Source: Variovorax boronicumulans (GTDB lineage: Bacteria > Pseudomonadota > Gammaproteobacteria > Burkholderiales > Burkholderiaceae_C). Taken from it: DNA of 64,000 bases. Under the pieces are notes generated by a model. It worked only from the letters and a program-made list of their open reading frames with translations. It had not been told where the DNA came from and made no database searches. The stretch covers positions 700,764 through 764,763 of the forward strand of contig NZ_JAAAFX010000009.1 in NCBI RefSeq assembly GCF_019352895.1, written 5' to 3'. Shown in pieces: positions 9,736-17,019 of this stretch (position 1 is the stretch's first letter; each line of letters begins with the position of its first letter). The translations under genes and the position numbers were made by a program.

Positions 9736-10719
9736 ATGCTGCAACGACGACGATTCGCCCAATGGGGCGCCAGCGGGCTGCTCGCCCCCGCCCTCGGCGC
9801 GCTGCCCGCGCGCGCGGCCGAGGCCTACCCGACCCAGCCCATCAAGGTGATCGTGTCCTCTGCCGCCGGCGGGCTGGTCGACGGCATCGCGCGCACGATC
9901 GCCGAACGCATCGCCAAGCCGCTGGGCCAGCCGGTGCTGGTCGACCCGAAGCCGGGCGCCAACGGCGCCATCGCCGCGTCCTTCGTGGCCAAGGCCCCGG
10001 CCGACGGCTACACGCTGCTGTTCGCGGTCAATTCCTTCGTGCTCGCGCCGCTGCTCATGGCCAAGCCGGGCTACGACGTGTTCAAGGATTTCGCGCCGGT
10101 CTCGCTGTCGAACTACGGCCTGCTGGTGTTCACCGTGGGCGCGTCGGTGCCCGCCAACAACATGCGCGAGTTCATCGCCATGGCCAAGGCCCAGCCGGGC
10201 AAGCTGAGCTTCGGCTCGGCCGGGCAAGGCTCGTCGGGCCATCTCTACGGCGAGAAGCTGATGCGCGACGAGGGCCTGGAGATGACGCACGTGCCCTACA
10301 AGGGCGGCGCGCCGCTGATGGTCGACATCCTGGGCGGCCAGGTGCAGGGCGGTTTCCTCACCATGGGCGAGGCGCTGCCCCACGCCAAGTCGGGCCGCGC
10401 CAAGCTGCTGGGCGTGTTCGGCACGCGCCGCATGCCGCTGGCACCGCAGATCCCGACCTTCACCGAGCAGGGATTCAAGGGCTACGAACATGGCGGGTTC
10501 TGGGGCTTCTTCGCGCCCACGGGCACGCCGCAGCCGGCGATCGACAAGGTCGCCGTGGCCGTGCGGCAGGCCGTGGCGCAGCCGGACCTTCAGGAACGGA
10601 TGATCGGACTGGGGCTCGAGCCCTCGGGCGAGGGTCCGGGCGAGCTGATGGCGGCGGTGCGGCGGGAGAACCTGCTGTGGTCGCGGCTGATCAAGGATTT
10701 GAATCTGCGGGTGGAGTGA
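9736..10719 (+). CDS. Tripartite tricarboxylate transporter substrate-binding protein (Bug/TctC family)
   Basis: A 327-residue Bug receptor with a short N-terminal signal containing Arg pairs (MLQRRRFAQWGASGLLAPAL), possibly Tat-dependent. The mature part starts 'YPTQPIKVIVSSAAGG'. It carries 'APADGYTLLFAVNS', 'GSAGQGSSGHLYGEKL' and 'HVPYKGGAPLMVDILGG', all standard for the family. Its start follows CAGGAGAC. It lies 39 bases after the frameshifted ligase and probably belongs to the same transcript. A decayed close paralogue lies at 16270-16690. Confidence 0.93.
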   Translation: MLQRRRFAQWGASGLLAPALGALPARAAEAYPTQPIKVIVSSAAGGLVDGIARTIAERIAKPLGQPVLVDPKPGANGAIAASFVAKAPADGYTLLFAVNSFVLAPLLMAKPGYDVFKDFAPVSLSNYGLLVFTVGASVPANNMREFIAMAKAQPGKLSFGSAGQGSSGHLYGEKLMRDEGLEMTHVPYKGGAPLMVDILGGQVQGGFLTMGEALPHAKSGRAKLLGVFGTRRMPLAPQIPTFTEQGFKGYEHGGFWGFFAPTGTPQPAIDKVAVAVRQAVAQPDLQERMIGLGLEPSGEGPGELMAAVRRENLLWSRLIKDLNLRVE

Positions 10720-10756
10720 GGCGCTTGCTCCGGTGGACCGCGATGGTTGCGTGGCC

Positions 10757-11041
10757 TCAGGGCTGGGCCTCCGGCTGCTTCACGCACACCACCTGCCGCG
10801 CCACCCCGGTCTTCTGGTTGCCCCCGGTGATCTTCTTGATCTCGCCCGCGGGGCAGCGGCCATCGTCGACGTAGAGCACATCACCCTGGCGCACGGTGCC
10901 GTTCGGCGGCATTTCCTTGAGCACTTCGATCGGCGCCGATGCGGCCCAAGAGGCGACGACGGCGAAGAGGAGGAGGGCGGCCGCAACCTTGAGGGCACCA
11001 CGATGATCGATGTGCCGGACCTTGCACTGCTGTTCGTTCAC
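10757..11041 (-). CDS. Small exported hypothetical protein
   Basis: A 94-residue protein with an N-terminal hydrophobic segment (ALKVAAALLLFAVVASWAA, about residues 15-33) that looks like a signal peptide or anchor. The rest is a small domain with 'VLYVDDGRCPAGEIKKITGG' and a second cysteine near the end ('RQVVCVK'), so a disulfide is possible. The GTG start at 11041 is chosen because AAGGAG sits six bases upstream; the frame stays open further 5' without such a site. Similar short secreted proteins with the CPxGxIKxxTGG pattern occur in other proteobacteria (from memory). The function is unknown. Confidence 0.75.
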   Translation of the reverse strand: MNEQQCKVRHIDHRGALKVAAALLLFAVVASWAASAPIEVLKEMPPNGTVRQGDVLYVDDGRCPAGEIKKITGGNQKTGVARQVVCVKQPEAQP

Positions 11042-11121
11042 GGTGTGCTCCTTCGAGGCTTTGCTCGTGGTCGGATTCTGCAATGAAGCCGGCGCCACGT
11101 GTGCGCCGTCCCTTTAACGCA

Positions 11122-11928
11122 TTACTCCGCAAAGTTCTCGGTGTAGCCCAACAGCAAGGTCTTGCACCCCGTCAGCAGCGACGCGAGCGAGTTCCAGGCC
11201 TCGGCCGCCGCCGCCGCTTCGTCGGAAGGGTAGACCTGCGCGAGATCGTCCACCAGGCGGCGCGCCTGCGCTTCGTCCGGTGCCTGCGCGCGCACGAAGC
11301 CCAGCCATGACGCACCGATGCCGAAGAAGCGGTAGCCGTGCGTGGTGGAGAGGTGGCGGATGAGCGCGTGGTTCTGGAACACGTCCCAGTCGGCACTGAA
11401 GTAGCCGTTGGGCAGGCCGGCGATGCGCAGGTCGGCGATGCGCAGGTCGTCGCGCGGCACCGGCACGCGCTGCACATAGACGATGTCGTCGTGGGCCAGC
11501 AACTGGTCGGGGTCGCGGTTCATCGCGAGCAGTGCGTCCACGTCGTCCTGCGAACTCAAGCGCGCCTCGGCCAACGCGCGCCAATCTTGGCGCAGCGCGG
11601 GCGCGTCGAGCTGGGCCGCCACATGCGCGAGCTGCCGGGCCTCGTGGCCGTGCAGCGCGACTGGATCGTCGTAGTCCAGGTCCTCGTCCGCGCCGTCATC
11701 GTCGGGCGTGAGCCGCGCATCTTCGCGGGCGTGCATGCTGGTGTAGCAGCACTGATCGATGTCATCGAGCGTGCAGAGGAATCGCTGCGCCGGTTCGCGG
11801 CTTTGCAGCGCGTCCAGGCAAGCCAGCACCTCGGCGAGCGAGCGCACCTCGCTCAAGCGCAGGTGGCTGAAGGTGTTGACCGGCCTGAACGGCGAGGTGT
11901 TGCGGAAGTCGATGGCGTCTTCTTGCAT
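11122..11928 (-). CDS. Hypothetical protein
   Basis: A 268-residue soluble protein I do not recognise. It is acidic, with an Asp-rich stretch at about residues 75-88 (PDDDGADEDLDYDD). It has no signal peptide or membrane segment, but has a hydrophobic, aromatic C-terminal half ('FFGIGASWLGFVRAQ', 'LLTGCKTLLLGYTENFAE'). The start ATG is preceded by AGGAGA with good spacing. Codon use matches the surroundings, so it is a resident gene. It is 80 bases upstream of the small exported protein gene in the same direction, but nothing links them functionally. Confidence 0.75.
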   Translation of the reverse strand: MQEDAIDFRNTSPFRPVNTFSHLRLSEVRSLAEVLACLDALQSREPAQRFLCTLDDIDQCCYTSMHAREDARLTPDDDGADEDLDYDDPVALHGHEARQLAHVAAQLDAPALRQDWRALAEARLSSQDDVDALLAMNRDPDQLLAHDDIVYVQRVPVPRDDLRIADLRIAGLPNGYFSADWDVFQNHALIRHLSTTHGYRFFGIGASWLGFVRAQAPDEAQARRLVDDLAQVYPSDEAAAAAEAWNSLASLLTGCKTLLLGYTENFAE

Positions 11929-12138
11929 GGCGGTTCTCCTGAGGGCTGGTGCGCCCTGACAGACCGAGCGTAGCGGAGCAGGAAGACGCTCCGCGCGACG
12001 ACGACGGCTGCCATGCTTTCAGTTGGCTTTCGAATTACCGCCGCTGCAGCAATGCGGAGCATCCGCAAGCCTCTTTCCTACATCGGCCGGCAGCAGGCGA
12101 CTTCATCATCGAGGCTCGCAATCACAACAAGCGGTCTC

Positions 12139-12894
12139 ATGGCCGCACACAACGCGATGAAAGACGAGTCCTTTGCCGACCGGCGCAGCTTCCTGCGCCG
12201 CTCCATCGCCATCGTGCCGGCCGCCACGGCCTTCGGCGCCGGTGGCCTCACAGGCGCCACGCTGGCCCAGACCACCGCGCCGGCCCCAGCTTCGACAGCC
12301 GCACCCCCAGGCGCCCCTTACACACCGGTCTACTTCAACGCCACCGAATGGACCTTCGTCCAGGCCGCCGTCGCGCGCCTGATCCCTTCGGACGATGCCG
12401 GCCCCGGCGCCATCGAAGCCGGCGTGCCCGAGTTCATCGACCGCCAGATGGAAGGGGCCTTCGGCCACGCCGCCACCTGGTACATGCAGGGCCCCTTCAT
12501 CGAGGTGTCGCCGCTCTTCGGTTACCAGAAGAAGATGCCGCCGCGCGAGGTGTACCGCGCGGGCATCGCCGCCACCGACGCCTACTGCCGCAAGCAGTAC
12601 GCCGACAAGGGCTTCGCCCAGCTCACGGCCGCGCAGCAGGACGAAGTGCTCACGGGGCTCGAGGCTGGCACCGTCACGCTCGACGGCGTGGGCGCCAAGG
12701 ACTTCTTCGGCTTCCTGTTGCAGAACACCAAGGAGGGCTACTTCAGCGACCCGATCCACGGCGGCAACAAGAACGCCGCGGCCTGGAAGATGATCGGTTT
12801 TCCGGGGGCTCGCGCGGACTACGCCGACTGGGTCGACCGCCCCGGCGTGAAGTACAACCTGCCGCCGGTCAGCATCAGCGGCCCGCAAGGCTGA
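12139..12894 (+). CDS. Gluconate 2-dehydrogenase subunit 3 family protein (small Tat-exported subunit)
   Basis: A 251-residue protein with a Tat signal: 'DRRSFLRRSIAIVPAA' near residues 14-30, followed by a hydrophobic, Ala-rich stretch. The mature part ('YFNATEWTFVQAAVARLIP' onward) matches the small subunit of membrane-bound gluconate/sorbitol/glucose dehydrogenases. In these complexes the small subunit carries the Tat signal and exports the flavoprotein, which has none. That fits here because the GMC protein that follows lacks a signal. The start is uncertain: ATG 12139 or ATG 12157; the open frame reaches 12013 without a plausible signal. Confidence 0.9.
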   Translation: MAAHNAMKDESFADRRSFLRRSIAIVPAATAFGAGGLTGATLAQTTAPAPASTAAPPGAPYTPVYFNATEWTFVQAAVARLIPSDDAGPGAIEAGVPEFIDRQMEGAFGHAATWYMQGPFIEVSPLFGYQKKMPPREVYRAGIAATDAYCRKQYADKGFAQLTAAQQDEVLTGLEAGTVTLDGVGAKDFFGFLLQNTKEGYFSDPIHGGNKNAAAWKMIGFPGARADYADWVDRPGVKYNLPPVSISGPQG

Positions 12895-12904
12895 AGGACG
12901 ACAC

Positions 12905-14677
12905 ATGGCCAACATCAAGAAGCCCCGTGTCGATGCGGTGCTGGTCGGCTTCGGCTGGACCGGCGCGATCATGGGCATGGAACTCACGTCCGCCGGCCTC
13001 CAGGTGCTGGCGCTGGAGCGCGGCGAGAACCGCGACACCCAGCCCGACTTCGCCTACCCGCGCATCACCGACGAGCTCAGCTACGGCATCCGCGGCAAGC
13101 TGTTCCAGAACCTCTCGCGCGAGACGGTGACCATCCGCCACACGCCGGCCGAGATCGCCGTGCCGTACCGGCAGCTCGCGTCCTTCCTGCCCGGCGACGG
13201 CGTGGGCGGCGCGGGCGTGCACTGGAACGGCCACCACTGGCGCCCGCTGCCCAGCGACCTGCGCATTCGCAGCACCTACGAAGAGCGCTACGGCAAGAAG
13301 TTCATTCCCGAAGGCATGACCATCCAGGACTTCGGCGTGAGCTACGAAGAGCTGGAACCGCACTTTGACCAGTTCGAGAAGATCTGCGGCACCTCGGGCA
13401 AGGCCGGCAACATCGGCGGCAAGATCCAGGCGGGCGGCAACCCCTTCGAGGGCGCCCGCGCCAACGAATTCCCGCTGCCGCCGCTGGCCTCGGTCAACAG
13501 CGCCAAGCTGTTCGAGAAGGCCGCGCGCGAACTCGGCTACCACCCGTTCCCGCAGGCCGCGGCCAATGCGTCGCGTGCCTACACCAACCCGCATGGCGCA
13601 CAGCTCGGGCCTTGCAACTTCTGCGGCTTCTGCGAGCGCTACGGGTGCTATATGTACTCCAAGGCCTCGCCGCAAACCACGCTGCTGCCGGTGCTGATGA
13701 AGCGGCCCAACTTCGAGCTGCGCACCAAATCGCATGTGCTGCGCGTGAACATGTCGCCCGACGGCAAGCGCGCCACCGGCGTGACCTACATCGACGCCGA
13801 AGGCAACGAAGTCGAGCAGCCTGCCGACCTGGTGGTGCTGTGCGCCTACCAGTTCCACAACGTGCGCCTGCTGCTGCTGTCGAACATCGGCAAGCGCTAC
13901 GACCCCGCCACCGGCGAAGGCGTGATCGGGCGCAACTACGCCTACCAGCTCAATGGCGGCGCGAGCCTGTTCTTCGACAAGGAGCAGCCGATGAACCCCT
14001 TCGTCGGCGCGGGCGCCAGCGGCTCGGTCATCGACGACTTCGACGGCGACAACTTCGACCACGGCCCGCTGGGCTTCATCGGCGGCGCCACCATCAACAG
14101 CATCAACACCGGCGGGCGGCCGATCCAGCAGATGAGCCTGCCGCCCGGCGCGCCCAACTGGGGTGCTGGCTGGAAGAAGTCCGTGAAGGAGAACTACCTC
14201 TACATGGCCAGCGTGGGCAGCCAGGGCTCGGTGATGGCCTACCGCGACAACTACCTCGACCTGGACCCGACCTACAAGGACGTGCACGGCCAGCCGCTGC
14301 TGCGCATGACCTTCGACTGGAAGGCCAACGACCTCGCGATGACCCAGTTCATCGGCACCAAGGTCGAACAGATCGCCAAGGCCATGGGACCGAAGCAGAT
14401 GAAGACGAACTTCCAGAAGCCCGACGCCCACTACGACGTGCGCTTCTACCAGTCGACCCACAACACCGGCGGCGCGCCCATGGGAACCGACCCGAAGACC
14501 AGCGCCGTCAACCGCTTCCTGCAGGTGTGGGACGTGCCCAACGTGTTCGTGATGGGCGCAAGCGCCTTCCCGCAGAACTTCGGCTACAACCCGACGGGCA
14601 TGGTGGGCGCGCTGGCCTACTGGTCGGCCAAGGCCATTCGCGAGCAGTACCTGAAGAACCCGGGAGCGCTGGCATGA
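12905..14677 (+). CDS. GMC family FAD-dependent oxidoreductase (dehydrogenase large subunit)
   Basis: A 590-residue flavoprotein of the GMC family, oxidising an alcohol or sugar in the periplasm. The FAD-binding start 'DAVLVGFGWTGAIMGMEL' (about residues 9-26) has a GxGxxG-like loop. 'GDGVGGAGVHWNGHHWRP' is the GMC signature. The C-terminal 'STHNTGGAPMGTDP' holds the catalytic His/Asn region. A cysteine-rich stretch 'CNFCGFCERYGCYMY' (about residues 236-250) could bind a 3Fe-4S cluster, as in FAD glucose dehydrogenase. It has no signal of its own and is presumably carried out with the Tat subunit. The cytochrome c gene overlaps its stop by ATGA. Confidence 0.93.
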   Translation: MANIKKPRVDAVLVGFGWTGAIMGMELTSAGLQVLALERGENRDTQPDFAYPRITDELSYGIRGKLFQNLSRETVTIRHTPAEIAVPYRQLASFLPGDGVGGAGVHWNGHHWRPLPSDLRIRSTYEERYGKKFIPEGMTIQDFGVSYEELEPHFDQFEKICGTSGKAGNIGGKIQAGGNPFEGARANEFPLPPLASVNSAKLFEKAARELGYHPFPQAAANASRAYTNPHGAQLGPCNFCGFCERYGCYMYSKASPQTTLLPVLMKRPNFELRTKSHVLRVNMSPDGKRATGVTYIDAEGNEVEQPADLVVLCAYQFHNVRLLLLSNIGKRYDPATGEGVIGRNYAYQLNGGASLFFDKEQPMNPFVGAGASGSVIDDFDGDNFDHGPLGFIGGATINSINTGGRPIQQMSLPPGAPNWGAGWKKSVKENYLYMASVGSQGSVMAYRDNYLDLDPTYKDVHGQPLLRMTFDWKANDLAMTQFIGTKVEQIAKAMGPKQMKTNFQKPDAHYDVRFYQSTHNTGGAPMGTDPKTSAVNRFLQVWDVPNVFVMGASAFPQNFGYNPTGMVGALAYWSAKAIREQYLKNPGALA

Positions 14678-16092
14678 ACGCGCGTCGTGTGTACGGTGGC
14701 ATCGCCGCGGCCGTGGTGCTGTTGGGCGCCGGGGCCTGGGCCATGGCGCAGAAGAGCGATGCGCCTGGCGCAGCTGCGTCGGCGCCATCTGCGTCTGCCC
14801 CCGCAACGCCGGGCACTCCGGTCACCACCTCAACCGCTGCACCCGCCGCCGCCGACCCCGTGTTCGAGCGCGGCCGCTACCTTGCCCGTGTGGCCGACTG
14901 CGTCAGCTGCCACACCGCGCCGGGCAAGCCGGCCTTCGGTGGCGGCCTGCCGATGAAGACGCCTTTCGGCACCATCGTCTCGACCAACATCTCGCCCGAC
15001 CCGCAGGCGGGCATCGGCGCCTACACCGAGGCCGACTTCGCCCGCGCGCTGCGTGAAGGCGTCGCCAAGGACGGCCATCGCCTGTACCCCGCCATGCCGT
15101 ACCCCTCGTTCGCCCGCGTGAACGACGAGGACATGCACGCGCTCTTCACCTTCTTCCGCAACGGCGTGCAGCCAGTGGCGCAGCAGCCGCCGCTCACCAA
15201 CCTGCCATGGCCCTTCAGCATGCGCAGCCTGATGATCGGCTGGAACTGGCTCTACCTCGACAAGGGCACGTTCCAGCCCGACAGCGCACGCAGCGCCGAA
15301 TGGAACCGCGGCGCCTACCTGGTGCAGGGCCTGGGCCACTGCGGCGACTGCCACACGCCGCGCAGCGTGCTCGGCGGCGTCAAGGCCGCCAGCGACCGCA
15401 AGGGCGAGCTGTACCTGTCGGGCGCGATCATCGATGGCTGGTACGCGCAGCCCTTGCGCCATACCGACCGGCCGACGATGGCGCAATGGTCGTCCGAAGA
15501 CATCGTGCAATACCTGCAGACCGGCCGCACCGGCCAGACCGCGGCCTTCGGTGCGATGGTCGCCGTGGTACAGAACAGCACGCAGCACATGTCGACGCCG
15601 GACCTGCAGGCCATTGCCGTGTACCTGCAATCGCTGGGCGCCAAGTCCGGGGACTCGACCGTGCCGACGCAGGCGACATTGGTCGCCGCCGCGCCGCAGC
15701 ACCCGACGACGCAGGCACTGCGCAACGGCACGGTCGAGGCCAACAGCGGGGCGATGGTCTACCTCAACAGCTGCAACGCCTGCCACCGCTCGGACGGCAC
15801 GGGCGCCAACAAGACCTTTCCCGCGCTCGCGGGCAACAGCGTGGTGAATGCCAAGGACCCGACGTCACTGATCCGCCTCGTGCTCGCGGGCTCGGCCATG
15901 CCAAGTACCGCGCAAGCACCGTCGCCTATCGCGATGCCCGACTTCGGTTGGCGTTTGACCGATGCGGATGTGGCCAGTGTGTTGAGCTTTGCGCGGGCCA
16001 GTTGGGGGAACCAGGGGGATGATGTGACGGCGGGGCAGGTGGCGAAGGTTAGGGAGTCGCTTAAACCTGTGGCTACGGCGAAGGGACCGTGA
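14674..16092 (+). CDS. Cytochrome c, triheme (membrane-bound dehydrogenase cytochrome subunit)
   Basis: A 472-residue protein with a non-cleaved or cleaved N-terminal hydrophobic segment (IAAAVVLLGAGAWAMA). It has three CXXCH heme sites: CVSCH, CGDCH and CNACH. Methionine ligands are plausible in segments such as 'YPAMPYPSF' and 'SAMPSTAQAP'. It matches the cytochrome subunit of gluconate 2-dehydrogenase and related sugar/alcohol dehydrogenases, which passes electrons from the flavoprotein to ubiquinone. ATG 14674 overlaps the preceding stop as ATGA, so translation is coupled. The last 100 bases or so have weaker GC bias than the rest. Confidence 0.93.
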   Translation: MNARRVYGGIAAAVVLLGAGAWAMAQKSDAPGAAASAPSASAPATPGTPVTTSTAAPAAADPVFERGRYLARVADCVSCHTAPGKPAFGGGLPMKTPFGTIVSTNISPDPQAGIGAYTEADFARALREGVAKDGHRLYPAMPYPSFARVNDEDMHALFTFFRNGVQPVAQQPPLTNLPWPFSMRSLMIGWNWLYLDKGTFQPDSARSAEWNRGAYLVQGLGHCGDCHTPRSVLGGVKAASDRKGELYLSGAIIDGWYAQPLRHTDRPTMAQWSSEDIVQYLQTGRTGQTAAFGAMVAVVQNSTQHMSTPDLQAIAVYLQSLGAKSGDSTVPTQATLVAAAPQHPTTQALRNGTVEANSGAMVYLNSCNACHRSDGTGANKTFPALAGNSVVNAKDPTSLIRLVLAGSAMPSTAQAPSPIAMPDFGWRLTDADVASVLSFARASWGNQGDDVTAGQVAKVRESLKPVATAKGP

Positions 16093-16132
16093 GACGCTGT
16101 ACCTGATCTGCGGGGGCTTTTGTTCGGGGCGC

Positions 16133-16226
16133 GTGCACAGGCCACCGGGCACTCCCCTCCGCGAATGTCCCCCGCCTTCGGCTCCTCCTTTATTTCGCTG
16201 CGGGGAGCACCCGATGGCCTGTGCAC
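16133..16226. repeat. Intergenic palindromic element
   Basis: Bases 16133-16157 and 16202-16226 form a 25-base imperfect inverted repeat (arms starting GTGCACAGGCC and ending GGCCTGTGCAC) with two mismatches. The 44-base centre contains 'GCCTTCGGCTCCTCC'. It lies directly after the cytochrome gene and could act as a terminator-like hairpin. Its form resembles dispersed intergenic repeats of Comamonadaceae (inference from memory). I saw no second copy in this window. Confidence 0.6.
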
Positions 16227-16269
16227 TGGGGCAGGCCGCTGATAAGCGCGCGATCAAAGACCGCTGCTC

Positions 16270-16690
16270 ACTACGCTCATGTCGATTGGGTGACCTGCAG
16301 GGGCTGCGCGCCGCTGACAGTCGACAACCGAGGCAGCCAAGTGCAGAGCGGCTTCGTCACCATTGGCGAAGCACTGCCGCACACCAAGTCGGGCTGCGTC
16401 AAGCCGTTGGGCGTGTTTGGTACCGGTCGCATGCCGTTGGCGCCGCAGATCTCCACTTTCACGAAGCACGGTTTTAAAGGCCATGAGCATCGGCGTTCTG
16501 CAGCTTATTTGCGCCGGCGACTACGCCGCAAGCGGTGATCGACAGAGTTGCAGTGGGGCAGACGGTGACGCAACCAGATTTTCAAAAGCGGATGGTAGGG
16601 CTGGGCTTGTCAGGGGAGCTGAAGGAGGGGAGAGGTGGGGGAAGACCAGTTGCGGCTGATCGAGGATCTGAGCTGCAGATGAAGTAAGCC
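16270..16690 (+). pseudogene. Remnant of a Bug/TctC receptor gene
   Basis: The 3' third of a Bug receptor gene survives as a decayed copy. One frame reads 'CAPLTVDNRGSQVQSGF', then 'TIGEALPHTKSG', then 'VFGTGRMPLAPQIS' and 'FTKHGFKGHEH', matching the intact gene at 9736-10719 (residues about 185-255). After 16495 the frame is lost by small deletions. Nucleotide similarity continues through 'DRVAVGQ', 'TQPDFQKRMVGLGL' and a final LIEDL to about 16690. There is no start region or signal peptide. The alignment was made by eye. Confidence 0.8.
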
Positions 16691-17019
16691 TCGGAGTTTC
16701 AAAGCGCAGCAACCAATTTGCTGATCGTCCTTGCCCTACGCTTGATAAACGCAAGCGTATTCGATGACACAGCAAAAGGGTGTTTCGCAGCGATTGAGTA
16801 AATGCGCAATCGCAGATTGTTAGGCCGCTTCCTGTGCGCTGGGTACCAAGATGGTCGCTTGCCGACTGATTACGTGGAGATCGGCATCGCGGTTTTGCAA
16901 CGCGGCTCGGCCGCTTAAGGGTATCTGTGCTGAAGCAGCGCAGCGCATGGGGCAAACGACTAGGCCGGTCTCTATGCACTTGCGTCACAATCGGTAACAC
17001 CCTAACGATTGGAGGCGTC
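16691..17019. other. Spacer between tctC remnant and OLD-family gene; no gene seen
   Basis: This 329-base stretch has lower GC than the flanking DNA. I see no convincing reading frame, RNA gene or complete mobile element in it. It includes GGAGG at 17011-17015, the ribosome-binding site of the following gene, and must contain that gene's promoter. I cannot place -35 and -10 boxes with confidence. Confidence 0.5.
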
